From: Perkinsus olseni
Lineage: Eukaryota; Perkinsozoa; Perkinsida; Perkinsidae
Assembly: GCA_013115135.1 (NCBI GenBank)
Contig: JABANP010000124.1
Span: 1-64,000, forward strand
Direction: 5' to 3'
Length of the DNA: 64,000 nucleotides
Positions 34,259-46,985 of this stretch are shown piece by piece. The translations under genes and the position numbers were made by a program. Each line of letters begins with the position of its first letter. Within the stretch, counting starts at the first letter, position 1. Below the pieces are notes generated by a model. It saw only the letters and a list, made by a program, of their open reading frames with translations. It did no database searches and had not been told where the DNA came from.

Positions 34259-35015
34259 GGGGGAGGTAGTCTTCGCAGAGAATGACGCTATCGAAAAGTT
34301 ACCAACTTAACTTACTCAAAGTTAGTGGAATTGGCTACCGGTGGCTTCCATAGGTTTAGCGCCTCATCGTGGCATCACGCCACTGGCGTGGGAGTGTGAA
34401 CACAAAGCTAACCCGAACCTACCGCACTCGACAATCACCCAGCGGGTGGTGACTGAGTGGCGGCAAAAATTCCCTCCCCCTCTTTTTCATCGATCCATGC
34501 CCCTTCTCGTCTCTTCGCTGTCGACTCGCCGGTACGATTACCACCGAGGCTGTGGTTCTGTCCGAGTTGTGCATAGGCTACATTCCTGCCCGACGGTGTT
34601 AGCTGACACTCATAGCCGTTTATACTGTAGTTGCGGATTAGTCGTTATTCTAGTTCGCTCCCGTCACCACTTTTCCTTTGTTTTCGCGTCTCAATCATGT
34701 TTCACCGTGTGTACTGCACCCTTTTGGGGTTGAGGGATGATGCTGCCACCGTTCACTGCCCGTGAGTGCGTTGGTCGTAGACTACGACTCGTAGTATGGG
34801 CGATACGCCTCAGGTGTGTAATCCCCCGGTAATGGGTGTTGCATTGCGTTGCTACAGGTGGCTGATGTAGTCGCACTTTCCCAACTTTTAGCGACGAGTA
34901 GCGCGAATGATGTTCATGCTGGACCTCGTTCTCGTGAAACTGCGTCCGAGGAGTATGAGTTCTTCGGTAGTCTCCATTAACGCTCACGCCGCCGAGATTC
35001 GGGTTCAATGAAAAG
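34259..35015. other. intergenic, nothing recognised
   Basis: The open frames 34341-34733 (plus) and 34691-35008 (minus) lack motifs or clear splice partners. Confidence 0.45.
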
Positions 35016-35088
35016 TGGAGAACCCGGGCATCGATCCCGGTGCCTCTCGCTTGCTAAGCGAGCGCTCTACCATTTGAGCTAGTCCCCC
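35016..35088 (-). tRNA. trnA-AGC: tRNA-Ala (anticodon AGC)
   Basis: A 73-nt cloverleaf on the minus strand. The acceptor stem GGGGGAC pairs with GTTCTCC (two G-T pairs), and the discriminator is A. The D-arm region TAGCTCAAATGG matches the A-box, and the anticodon loop CTTAGCAAG gives AGC. The T-arm region GGGATCGATGCCC matches the B-box. No intron. The 3' CCA is not encoded, as expected for a eukaryote. Confidence 0.95.
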
Positions 35089-35465
35089 TGGTGGCAGACA
35101 CCCTTCCCTAAACGACCCTGTCGGTTCATCATTTCTACCCTTTTCCAGTAACTTCCTTATCATGTGATGGTGTTCCTCTATCCAGCCGGGGAGATCTTGA
35201 AGGCAGCAACAGCCGTAGCGGGCAAGACCGGGCTGGGAGGTCCCTTCGAATACTTCACCAACGGCGAACAGTAACTACCCACGGCTCCTGACTCAACCGC
35301 TCAGTCCGGGAAATTGAGGACGGACAAAAGCGCGCTTATCGCAATCAGCGAGATCGAATTCCTCACGAAAATAGTTCGGCCTTCGGGAAAGGGGGGAAAT
35401 GGCTGTAGAAAGCGATGAGATTTTCCGTCTTGCCATAACCCTGACGTTGTATTCATCTCCTTTAG

Positions 35466-36524
35466 TCCGCATCTGACACCCCTACCACACTTGGCGCCAA
35501 GTACCGAGGAAATAATGCTGTCAGGAGCATGCGATTGGCAGAAAATTTCTCGACTAATGCACGCAGCAGAGAATGTGAAACAGGTGAAAATCAGAACCGG
35601 TGAAAAGAAGGAGGAAGGCTCTTCGTAAACTGCAAAGCCGTCACGATGTCAGGTTTGTAACCATTACGGTTTGGACAAGCTAGCAAACAGAATTGATCGA
35701 ATGCAAGGCGATTGGCTCGACGCGAGATTGATGCACAATCCTTTGAACAGTGCTGTGAAAACCTTCCTGCGTGATCACTGCGGCAACGACATGTGAGTAG
35801 ACTCCGCACGATGTGTCCAACAGGAGGAGCCAGGGTAGTTTCAGCGACGTTGATCTTCGAATGCGTTAATCTCCTTTAGGTACATAGCCAAGTTTCGAGG
35901 GCAAATTCATCAGTTCGCTAACTATGTTTTGAAGAACGCAGCCTTTCAGTACGCTCCCAGAGGAGGTACGATGGCGTCTTTTCCGCTCCCGAGAATGTCG
36001 AGTGTGTGCGAGTTTATAGTCCCAAGCCGGTCCGCCTTAGACTTCCACCAACGTGCTCAGTTCTCATGGAATGTCGAGCTTGCGAAGATATGCGACGCAT
36101 ATTATGCGTGTTGTTCATTGTGCTTGAGTTCACTGTCCAACGCCGGTTCCGGCGTAGTTAGACTCTCGTCGATGTGCTCAGTTAGAGGCTCTCTGTAGCG
36201 ATTGATACGCAGGGTGATCAGATGTTATGATGCGGTGATATCTTATTGGAGACCACACTTCAGGATGGTTCTGAAAATATCCGAAAGTATCCACTCTAAG
36301 GCTGGTCATGACACTGCCTTCGTCAGCAAAATCGTGCAATCGGCAAGGTACGGGAGAAGCTGAGCTCAAGCATCCATTCCCTGGAGCGCCGAGTGCCTTT
36401 CGATCTGCCATACTCGGGTTACCTCAACAACCATCCCGAGCCGATGCAGGACGTCTCGACCGATGACGCTTTGAACGATGTCTTGGATATCTATATACCC
36501 CGCCAACTGCACTACACCCTACCC
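35466..36524 (+). CDS. exons of an unassigned plus-strand gene
   Basis: Protein-like exons bounded by good splice signals: 35466-35583 (EEIMLSGACDWQKISRLMH), 35691-35792 (MQGDWLDARLMHNPLNSAVK), 35880-35965 (YIAKFRGQIHQFANYVLKN, joined to the previous one in phase) and about 36334-36524 (KVREKLSSSIHSLERRVPF and PYSGYLNNHPEPMQD). The first and last links could not be made in phase, so exons are missing or one is misplaced. No family recognised. A piece of another gene's exon (36133-36198, antisense) is embedded in one intron. A short in-frame tail GEILKAATAVAGKTGLG at about 35184-35275 may be a further exon or a fragment. Confidence 0.45.
36133..36198 (-). pseudogene. stray copy of a helical-repeat protein exon
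   Basis: About 66 nt match 45933-45998 with around nine differences. Both translate to an LRIxRxREx-LTEHIxxSLTTPE-like peptide on the minus strand. Confidence 0.7.
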
Positions 36525-37783
36525 GGTGAGGTCAATCGTTTAGCGATCAATTGGGAACGCAGGTGTATCTTTGTTGAGTACGTTGGATGGCGATTCTGTT
36601 TCTGACGGTCAGGGAAGCATCGTCTGTTAGCCCTGTCCTCTACCGCACCCCGTAGCCCTTGACAGTCATTTCCAAAGCATTCTCGTATCATATCGGCGCA
36701 CTACCTCATCGTAGGAGATGTTTTAGTTGAACACAACATAAGTACGTCAGGCTCATAGTGAGCAAGATAGAGCAGATAAGAAATGGAGTAGTTGAGAGAA
36801 TGGGTTGATGGTGCGAAGCTAGTATGAGCACAGCTCGATTGTGTTTAATAGACAGGGCTTCCTGCCAGGATTCTTCTCAGGCCTTGATCATCCCCTTCCG
36901 CCTCCCGTAATGCCAAAGGAAGTCTCGAGGCTCGTTGGTGATGCTCACGCCGTGTTGACGCCGCCCACTAGACAGTTGCTTTGCACGCATGCACATGAGA
37001 ACAAGTTCTTACACTCATCACTACCCCGGAAATTTCTGTATCATGTTGCCCTTGCGTTCGGATGACCTACTCGAGATTCTCAGCAATGGTTCAACGCATA
37101 CGACAGGGCAGCGATTAACAGTGAACGACAAAGCTAGCCAAGAAGTTGCTAAGGGCAGCCCAGTGAGGCACTTCTCAATCTAGGGCTATTTTGATCAACG
37201 CAATTGTACAGGTTGCGGAAGAAGGTTTTGAAAACTGAGAGCTGTCCGGCTCCCTGTCCGGAGGCACGAATCTACACAAATTGTGTCTGGAGCACAAGTA
37301 ACTATTAACTCTCTCACATGTTAGGAGTAATCCCATCGTGCTTCCTGAGCCTCCCAAGCGCTCTCTCGATCACCCACAATGCTGAAGGTTCTATCAAATC
37401 CGAGCTCGCCGACAGCAGATTGCGCGCGAATTCGACACTGCGGCACTGAGTTCGCTGAATTGAGGTCTCCCGCGGCCGAGAAGCGCCCCAATTGTCTTGG
37501 AACCAATCAAAGGAATAGTCTCGGTGGGAGCATAGAGATAACCTCGAACACTCTCGACAATTCTCACGAAGACAGTGGTTGCGCTTGAACAAGTTGACCA
37601 ATCCTCGGCAAGTGACCATGTCCGATAGGTCGATAGGACGATAGGGGACGATAGGTCCGTCGCCCGCAGCAAAAGCCGCAGACTCGCTTGAGGTGAAAAG
37701 ACGACACAACTGGACAAACTCAACGCACTTGAGAAAAAACAAAAAATGTGACACTTGTTGTTATATAACACTCACAAAAGCGT
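36525..37783. other. no resolved gene
   Basis: Several overlapping open frames on both strands (for example 37314-37754, minus) have no recognisable domain. Confidence 0.4.
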
Positions 37784-38340
37784 TTACGATGAATACTTGA
37801 GCATCGCTCCTGCTGCGGCAACGAGCAGGACGATGAGGGCGACAACAATCATTGGGGTCATACCTGATAAACACGGGCAAAATACAGGAAGAAAATCTCA
37901 ATTCGCGGGATGACGTTTGACTGAGCCGCGTATTAGACGACTGGAAATCAGTGGGGTGGTTCAATAGACCTCGGCTGGATTTCAGGACCGCTCCCAGGAT
38001 TGAATTTAACGTGTGAAAGACGATCCTGAGGGGCGTTCTTGAAACTCAGGGGAGATCTATTGAGCACGCGGAATGCTCTACGTGTCTCAGTAAGCCTAGT
38101 CTGAAAGTCGAAATCGATTCTGGAATCGACATTCACACGTAAAGACGTTTTCAGAACACCCTCAGAGCCGAGCAAAGAAGCCTTTTAAATGCGGATAAGA
38201 CGAAGATGCTCACCACTGCCATCATCCTTGAAGGAATTATTATGGATGTTATGCCTTGCCCTCAATTGACTTGCAGTCAGATCAGAGTCGGGTGCAGAGC
38301 CACCGGGGCCGTAGCGGCGTCGAAGCTCGCCGGCACTCAT
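37784..38340 (-). CDS. 68-residue tail-anchored membrane protein
   Basis: Two exons, 38214-38340 and 37784-37863, joined in phase by GTGAGC and TTTATCAG. The first encodes a hydrophilic, Arg-rich cytosolic part (MSAGELRRRYGPGG, SQLRARHNIHNN). The second is almost all one hydrophobic segment (MIVVALIVLLVAAAGAML) followed by KYSS. This is the layout of small ER tail-anchored proteins such as RAMP4/SERP or Sec61-beta, but no diagnostic residues allow a family call. It is divergent from RPS4 with about 0.7 kb between the starts. Confidence 0.72.
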
Positions 38341-38690
38341 GCTATCGTCCATTTTTTGATGAAAAAAACGTAAAAACTGAAATAGAGTCTAATGGGGAAT
38401 TCTCATTCTCATCGAAAATGGATGGCTTCCACATGAAAGACGCGAGTCAAATAAATGGGACAAAAGTCAAAAACATCTTAGCTGCCATGTATTGAAAGAT
38501 ACGTCGGCGAGATGCTGGCAGAAGACGGAAAGGGTCGGAAGATCTCCCTAGCAAGCTAGGCGGTGAGCGGGACAGCTCCGTGCACACAACGCCAACGGAC
38601 GGGCAGTCAAGGGAAAGTCAACTCGATCGTGACGGGCGGATTTAACGCCACTCTGTGATCGGTGTGAGTATACGACGAAGTTACATGTGA

Positions 38691-38712
38691 GGTACAGCCT
38701 GTACCGTACAGG
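38691..38712. repeat. 22-nt inverted-triplication element, U=GGTACAGG
   Basis: Exact form, about 0.35 kb upstream of the RPS4 start, in the divergent promoter region. Confidence 0.9.
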
Positions 38713-39064
38713 TGATGTGGTGTCGTGTCCAACGCTGTTTGATGTCGAAACCCGATGCTGGTTCGCTCAATTTTCGCGACAAACGGCTGTCGGGCCTGGA
38801 GGGAGGCAACCGACTTTGCAGGAGTAGTGAGCGAGAGCATCGACAACATCCACGCGACGTTGACGGGTTGAGGCTTGCTTGAATGTTCAGCATAAAGCCG
38901 ATCGCCGGCCAAAACCGATTTCGGCGCGATGGACGAATGCAACTTGCGCAATCTTGCATTTCTTACATTTCCTCAACGTAGCGTATCGCGCCAAAATCGA
39001 TCAACTTCTCCTCCTCCCTCATCGCCAGGGTTTTCGAAAGGTCTTTCCCGTTCTAAACAACAAC

Positions 39065-40385
39065 ATGGCTCGCGGTCCTAAGAAGCATTTGAAGCGCGTC
39101 TTCGCCCCCAAGCACTGGCTCCTCGACAAGCTCGCCGGCGTCTGGGCCCCCAGGCCTTCCACCGGCCCCCACAAGCTGCGTGAGTGCATGCCCCTTATCG
39201 TGCTTCTCCGCAACCGTCTGAAGTACGCTCTCACCTACAACGAGGTCAAGATGATCGTCATGCAGAGGCTCATCAAGGTCGACGGCAAGGTAGTTTTCGG
39301 GTCGTTGGGACTGTCTTCTTTTCGCTGAGGGATGTGGTTTACTTTGTGTTTGGCAGGTTCGCACTGACATGACTTACCCCGCCGGTTTCATGGATGTCAT
39401 CACCATCGAAAAGACCAAGGAGAACTTCAGGTGCCGCTCACGACACGATCTTCATAATTGCCAACAAGACCCTATGAAGCACCACCGTCTTCTCCCTTCT
39501 TTGTGGGTGGTTGACGGCCGTGTTTCATACGGCCCACTGTTGTGCAAGGGATAGGTCCGGGTATTTGGCTAGGGGACTAGCCGGGAGGTACTGCCACCAC
39601 CACAACTGGACCATCCCTCAGCGTCTCTTCCCTCTCTTATCGTCAGTCGTGTACGTTGTTTCTTCGATCAGATTGTTGTTCGACACTAAGGGTCGTTTCG
39701 CCATCCACAAGATCCACCCCGATGAGGCTGCCTACAAGCTCTGCAGGGTCAAGAAGGTCTACATGGGCTCCAAGGGTGTCCCGTACGCCAACACTCACGA
39801 TGGCCGTACCATCCGTTACCCTGATCCCGAGATCAAGGAGAACGACTCCGTCCGCATTGACATCCAGACCGGCAAGGTTCTCGACTTCCTCAAGTAAGAA
39901 TCGCTCGTTTCTTGGGGGACTTTGGGCCAGTAGAATGAGGGAAGTTTCGAATGATGATTGCGTAAATTGTACAACACTGCTTTACCAAGTCCATAAACGT
40001 GCGGACTATCCAGCAGATGGTCTGACGAAATTCTCCCTCATTCAGCTGTGCTTCGCTCCGCTAGGGTTTTTGCAACTTTTCCTCACCTTTGTGCCTCAGG
40101 TTCGAGATCGGTGCCACCGTCATGATGACCGGCGGTAATAACATTGGTCGTGTTGGTGTTATCACTCACCGTGAGCGTCACCCCGGTAACTTCGAGATCA
40201 TCCACGTCCGTGATGCCGCTGGCAACAACTTCGCCACCCGTCTCTCCAACGTCTTCGTCATCGGTCACGAGGGCAAGCCTTGGGTGTCTCTTCCTAAGGG
40301 CGATGGTATCCAGCTCTCCAACGTTGACGACCGTCACATGCGTATGAAGAAGAACCGCATCGCCGGTCAGCAGACTAGGAAGTAA
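39065..40385 (+). CDS. RPS4: 40S ribosomal protein S4
   Basis: Complete gene, exons 39065-39289, 39357-39430, 39672-39893 and 40100-40385; 268 residues, close to the family's usual 260-265. Small-subunit protein that binds 18S rRNA. Seen: the universal start [11 protein letters not shown], the S4 RNA-binding region around [36 protein letters not shown], and the C-terminal KOW region [20 protein letters not shown] (~184-203). All introns are GT-AG. A CATCGCCAG acceptor 16-43 nt before the ATG could serve a 5' UTR intron or spliced-leader trans-splicing. The first intron is only 67 nt. Confidence 0.97.
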
Positions 40386-42180
40386 ATATCGCTAAGTCAT
40401 TACTCGTTTAGCGGGAAAACAGCTTTCGAGACTGGACGTGTCGAACGGTTGAGTTTGTCAATTTTCTAGTGTCTGCAGTATACTCGTTTTGGCCCCTGCT
40501 CGCTGTGGAGGGGCCATTCCATAATACTGCCATACTGAGTTCGGAAATACGGTTAATCTGTGAGCTACTGTGCTCATGGCCTCGTATGGATGATGGACAG
40601 ACGTTAATGGATCATGAATCAGTGAACGGGTGAGTGGATCAGTGAATCCCTTCTAGTAGCGCTGCAGCTCAGCACGCGCGTTGCTGGCGAGCAGCTCGTT
40701 TCCGCTATGTTATCTTTTCTCGTTGCCACAGTCACAAGACGATCGCATGGTCGCTGAATCCGCTCATAAAGCCGCAATTTTCAAGGTTGAGATGCAGACT
40801 GTAGCGGTAGGTTCATTCGCTTTTCATGTAACCGCGATGACAACGCTATCAAATTATGGATGATGGATCTAGTAGTCTCGACGGTCACATGGTCAAGCCA
40901 CGCAGCAAGAGCGAACTCGTCAAGATTGGTCCCTCGACAGCGCAGGATCTCACCTACCCTCACGCTCACTTCTATCTGTGGTATTTCTACTTGGTCAGTG
41001 GGACCATTTTGGACCATGACCATTACGCGACTTGGTGGAAGGAACGAATTAGACAGCTCGCGGAGGAGAGTGCAGGAACGGTGAGAGAGGCATCGTGCCT
41101 GCTGGCTCTGCGAAATCATCCTGACGAATAGTCCTTGAGATGAAAGGCTAACGGTGCACTCGCCTATGGGTGGCTACCCACGTTAGGCCGTTCGCATTTT
41201 CGAAGCTCAGCGATGAGCGGAGACGGGGTTGGATGCTCACATGAGAATCTCCTCTGTAAGTTCAACTCGCAACCACGAAACCTTCAGGGTTTCAGTTCAG
41301 CGCGGATGAAAAAGCCGAAAAGCCGTTACGTAGGCGGGTGCGCTGCATTAAGCGCTCCTGTGCGAGGTATCGCTGCACGAGTGCTTCAATTAGCTCAATT
41401 GCTCTAGTTTCGTTGGAATTTTGACCCAACACACAACCGTATTGAAGGCTCGGTGGTGTCGCAGCCTGGTCTTGCCCTGACAGGCAACGCGTTTTGGCCC
41501 GTGGGTTCGTGGTACGCGGCTAGACTTGTCACTTTCTATCGGGCCTAGTCAACTCAGACTCGTTCGTCATTGTCTGATTGGTTCTCGGGTTTGAGTACGA
41601 AGTTGTTCGAGTTGATTCGGTCGTGTGAACAAACGTCATGCAGTGGCAATCAAAGCGGCTGTGAACTCGAAGCGACTCAGCATCGGAAACAGTAACATCG
41701 AAACAATCATGTCCAGAAGAGCTTCGGGTCCACCATGCAGGGAGTTGCTAGCGTCTCCAGGAGCTCACACACTTCGTTCCGGAGCTCCTCATGGCGTGAA
41801 ACTCGACCGTGCTGCCGTCTACTGGCCGTCGACAACCTGAATCAGAGCGACGCTCGTAAAAGAGTGATGAAGTTAAGTTTGAGCGCAGTGACTACGGTCG
41901 ATGGAGTGGCACAAAAATCGATAGTCCTAGGTTCGATGGAGTGGCACAAAAATCGATAGTCCTAGGTTCGGTGCCCTACTGTCGGCGTTGGTCTCAAAAC
42001 TCACACACAGTAGATCTGGTCTATTGAATAGTCGATACAGTAGACGGGCTCACACTCGGATCATCCGAGTCGGATGACACTGCCCCTTCTCGAACAGAAA
42101 AACTCCACCGAAAACAGCCCGGGGCGCTGCGGCTGGTAGCACTTCCTACAAGTCGAGGGCAGTCTGGAGATCATCACGGC
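40386..42180. other. spacer with one doubtful reading frame
   Basis: The plus-strand frame 40856-41131 (91 codons, containing HFYLWYFYLVSG) and an overlapping minus-strand frame are both unrecognised. The rest shows no gene. Confidence 0.4.
41899..41970. repeat. 35-bp tandem duplication
   Basis: The unit starting CGATGGAGTGGCACAAAAAT occurs twice head to tail (41899 and 41934), identical over the unit. Confidence 0.9.
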
Positions 42181-45100
42181 TCAGTGTGTCGCCGATCCGT
42201 GGATTGGTCCAAATGGATGGTAGCCAAGGCAGTTAATCAACTGAGATGACTCTACAGCAGTCAAGCCAGGGCGCAACGCCGACCGAAGGGAGCCGAGCAC
42301 TGAAGATGCGCCCAAGCAGGCCGCACAGTATCTGACAAGAGGCGATTCAGTCAGACTTCGAAGAGGAATCCTACACGGTGCGGACCGCATCAACCTCACA
42401 CAGGGCCGCTACGACTTTTTCCGTGACGCTATTGGAAGCTCTCCTCAAGTCGAGTTTCCACATACTGTGGATGATGCTGAGAATGAAGGGTGCGGTCTTG
42501 ATAGATATCGAATCGTTTATCATATTCGCCAGACACAGCTCGAGCGCCTCGGTTTCCGCCGGGCGGAGCTGCAGCCGGGCCAGTCCGGCCAAACCTACGA
42601 AGCGAACTCATTGGCAATGCCTAGCTGCGTATGCGATAAATGAACATTATGTGCTGAACGATACAAGCACGGTTACAGTACTAGCCGCAGCGGAATGACA
42701 GTACTAGTAAGCGATCGGGCGGAAAAGAACCGAAACATTCTCAGTCGATTCTGATGCGGATAACATGGAGCGGTCGTACATTGGCTCGACCGGTCAAGAT
42801 CTCTCGCAGTAAAGCGGGAGGCTGAACTGGCTCGAAGTAGACAGCTGACAATGGACTCCGCCACAGGCTCACAGAACCGACTGGGGAAGCATTATGGGGC
42901 TCCTGTCATCTGAGAAGGGCAAAAACTCATCCACAACGAGACGCCCATCCTCCGAACACAGAAAAAGATTCCACATTTTTGAAGTCACCAATATGATAGA
43001 GCATTAGGTCACAGTCTTGACCGAGGAGTAGCCTTATCCAGCCTTAGCCACTTCCCGATCAATTCCAATCACTGTCACTTCAGTTCCATAGATTTCAGGT
43101 GATCGACATTTCGACTTCCACCGAAATTTGTGAAGGGGAACTGACAATTTTTGAAATTGATCCGCAAATGGTGTAGGTGTGTGCGTACAGCATATTGCGC
43201 AGTAGTGATCTATCCTTCTGCAGCGTAGAGCAACTCTTGCACGCACATAAGGAGCCACTCTTACTCCAACCCTCAATAGCCAGTGGGCTACACGGCTACC
43301 CGAAACATCACAGTCATTAACTTCCTTAAAGTCGACTGCGAGGAGGAACTATCGAATGAAGCCGAGACAGGCTCCAACAATCCCACCTCCATCCGCCTCC
43401 ACGCCACTTGTTAACTTGACCAGTATCGAAGTAGCTGTCGCTGCATCAACCAGGTCCAGTCGATCTCCAGCGGCAACAACCGCCCTCATAACCCTTTCCA
43501 AAAGCTCCGAGACCTTCTCCCGCTTTGGCTTCATTTTCGCCAGAGCCAAGCAAACCGCAAAGATTCGCGAACTCGACTTAGTATCTTTCAGTGCGCACTT
43601 CGAAAGGTCGTCAACCAGATTCGAGTAGCTCTCCCAAAGCTCACTCGGGAGACGCGAGATCGACCTCAGGATTCTCGCAGCCTCGGCGGAATCAGAGCAT
43701 CGCAACCTCCCTATTCGGTCAAGAACTTGCCGAGCTGAGTCGATGTCTTTGCCACGTTCGCAAACGCCCAGAAGCATCGTTTGGAGGTTCAAGGGAAATC
43801 CGTCGGTGACTGGAAGGAGCTCTCGCAGTAAGCCTCGGTCCGGTTGAAAAAGCGACAACATGTGCAGCGAGAAGACCAGGGTTCGTGGCTCGTAGTCGGA
43901 GTAGTTTTGGCGAAGATGGTCGCAGCACTGGGTGATCATATTGTTCGTTCGTTCACTCGCAGGCTGCCCCGGCTTCAAGATCGACCCACATGCCCGGAGA
44001 ATACTGAAGCTCTAAGAGGGAAGAAAACTAGTCGTAAATTCTTTCCTTCTGGATCGGGTTGACTGTGGCCTACATCGATCGCTGCGAAGGGCTGCTCAGG
44101 ATCGATCCGACCAGCGAGATCTTCCAGCAGTTCCCGAGAGGCCTTCACGTCTGCATGGCGATCACCGCACGCGCCGGCTAGAATGTTGCTCACTGACCGA
44201 GGGGACAGTCGTAAAGTCGGAGGGGTTCGACCTGACAGCGAAGAGAAAATTACGGGTCCTTCCGTCCTTAGACGGGCATTTTGTACAAGTCCTTAGAGAT
44301 ACCAGGTTCTTAGAGAGAAATTAACACCAGAAACTACGCTGTGATGAATAGCAGTGAAGCGGTTCAGTGAGTTCGGGAGAGAAGGTGAACTAATGAGAAA
44401 CTTGCCAGTCCCCCTCGATGGTGTCTGGCAGTTGAGTTCTCTGTTCTGCGAGTGGGGAACTCACTCAGTCGCCGAGCCAACGCCGCAACAACATCTTCCT
44501 CTACACGTCCGGTCAGCTTCAGCAGAGGCAGTGAGATGCTCCCCAGGATGAGGCCTGGACGATACCGCTAACATCCCAAAGGTCCCCGGATCGAATCAGG
44601 CGGACGGCGTTTCTCCGCCTTACCTGTAACTTCTTGTGAATCATCCTCGAGGAGTCTAACAAACTCCGGGACGGCGGCTCGGGCGAGGTCCCGGGCTGGC
44701 GCCTCGCACTGGTGCAGTGTAGTGAGCAATGCTGACAGCTCGTTAAGACTAAACTCCCGCAGCCATACTGTCTGAACGGTCTCGCATACGACCGCCAGCA
44801 TCTTCGTAACCTGGTGAGGGAAATACTGCGCAGGTTCAATTCCTGGAGCCAGCACTTCTTCCTCCTTTTTCGCACCCTCTGCTGAGCTCAGCATCACGGC
44901 GAAGGCGTGTGTCAACACCGGGAACTGCTGAGTGTCCGTAAACTCTCGAATCTGCAATATGCCATTGGCATAATGCCAATGAAAAGAAGATTCCCGGAAG
45001 ATACCATACCTACATTCGTTCGAACAAACTTGGCCAACTTGGAGATCGTAGAAGATTCGACCTGACAGAAAAAGCAGTCCGATCGACGCAAGAGAGTCTT

Positions 45101-46233
45101 ACGCCATCAATAACTATTCCATAGCAGAAGACGTCATAATTAGGAGATTCTCACGGGGCTCCAAGAGCGTTCACTTGCTCTCTTGCATTTCCTCAACGCG
45201 TAAGGACATTGTTTCATCGAACCTCCGCACTGTTGCAGCGATACAGTCGCACCTTCAGTCCACGCTGAGCCATCCTGGCCAGGCAGTCGCATAAAGTGAT
45301 GAGCTGGAATGTGGTCATATCCGAAGTGCTCGGATCTAGGACCGTGTCTGAGTTCCTCTGGAGGCAGTCAAGCGCTTTGGCATCCCAAACGGGAGTGTCG
45401 GTCGAGCCTGAAGAGGGCATCCACCCTTGTTCAGCTCATCTCTGTATCATCGCAGAGACGATTGGACAGATCCGTGAGTCAGGTAGAGATCGTGACGCGC
45501 ACGTAATTTCTTCGATGAACTTCTAACTCTCAGCTGGAGGGTGTATTTTAAAGAAGACCTCCTAATGGCATTCTGTAACAGAATTTCTGTTCCACTAATT
45601 ACAGCGAATCAACGCAAAAACTGGATCTGATTCTCACCCCAGGCTTCGATTAGCGCAACCACATGTTGGGCTCCATGCCCTTCCTGAATGCAGCGCTCGC
45701 TCAGTCCTTGCATGATCGTATCTAAGGTTGAAGCTCGCGTGAGACAGATAAGGTCAGCACAGTCAGCACTGAACTCAGGCAAGGCTACCTGCAGCAGTCG
45801 GATGATGATTACGAATCCGATGGAGAGCGAAGAAAGGGCCTCCGCTGCGACTCCAGGAGCCATCATGGACCTAAACGAGAATCATGCCTTCCGAGTCCAA
45901 GCCAGAGAATCTCGATAAGGGTGCGTGTGCATTCCGGCGTGGTTAAACTCTTGCCGATGTGCTCAGTTAGGGACTCTCTGTGGCGATCGATACGCAGTGC
46001 AACCAGAAGGTTCATCAAGAAGCTTTTCAAGGGTACATTTCGGTCGAGAGTCAACCATCACCATTGGCAACTCTAGCTCGCTGTCGTTCCCTTTTCAGTG
46101 CCATATCTTACACGTTCCTGTTCAACTCGGAATCCTCAGCAATTCCCTGTAGCCAAAACGGCCACTCCGAGTGCTCAGGGCCGAACGTCTCCAGCAGTCT
46201 CCGTATCGCTACGATTCTCATGCGACCCGGCAT
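42181..46233 (-). CDS. alpha-helical repeat protein, probably organellar
   Basis: Multi-exon gene. A likely first exon is 46114-46233 (MPGRMRIVAIRRLLETFG). Further exon-sized segments are about 45869-46050 (LKSFLMNLLVALRIDRHRES), 45612-45866, 45220-45420, 44610-44950, the large exon around 43349-43978 and 42400-42592. The end is at 42181 (LRSALRPGLTAVESSQLINC). The product is rich in Leu/Ala helices spaced about 35-40 residues apart, such as AEAARILRSISRLPSELWES. It resembles the helical-repeat RNA-binding proteins (FASTK/RAP- or OPR-like) common in alveolate organelles. No RAP motif was found, so this is inference, and exon joins are only partly resolved. Confidence 0.55.
44958..44979. repeat. 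22-nt inverted-triplication element, U=TATGCCAA
   Basis: Exact form, in or next to an intron of the helical-repeat gene. Confidence 0.9.
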
Positions 46234-46985
46234 CACAGCAGCCACCGTTTTGAGAGAGCTAGCCGACGTTTTTTGCATGTTAATTATAAGCTGGTCATAA
46301 AACTACTTCTCCGAGTGGCACGAGCTTCAGCCTTCTGGCGAGAAGTTCTGAATTTTCTGAATAGTCAGAAATGCTCGAAATTCATTCCAATGAATTTCAA
46401 ATCTTCTCGTGCGACATCAGATGAGCGAAATGGCCGATCAATCGGCTAATATCAATACACTTCCAAATCGCACTCGAAATTCAGACTGAAACACTCGGTA
46501 AGGCAGAGATAATCCAAATTCAGGGATTTGCGTACAATTGTATCGAATTGAGCCACCCAATCCGTCCACTGAACGCAATCCACTCAAGTAGATCACAAAC
46601 CCGAGGATATCTCTTGAAAACGAGAGTGGCCAGTGAGAGAAGAATGCTCGATAGCTCCATGCTGACCGATGACCAGGGCAAAACATTCTTGACACTGCAG
46701 CGTGAATCCGCCTAGGTCTGTGTACCTGAGATTCTCAGGCTGAGAAGAGCTGTTCTAATTGAATAACGGAGAAATTATTCTACTGAAATGATGTAATTTG
46801 CATGCCAAACTAGCACATACAGTAGAACGAAAAGAATAAATACACAAAACATTCCGGCCATGTTCGCAATCGAAAAGGAGTTTCGTTTTGATTGCACTCG
46901 TTCAAAGTGTTAGCTCATTTGCCGATCTTTCTCGGTGGATAAACAGGCATTCCAATTCGAGAGTTCACTAGCCTTGACGGGGGAA

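Noticed and set aside
37314..37754. Overlapping long minus-strand frames
   Set aside because: Two frames are equally long and neither has a recognisable domain or splice continuity.
38607..38951. Minus-strand frames upstream of RPS4
   Set aside because: No domain, and they overlap the presumed promoter and 5' UTR; kept as unassigned.
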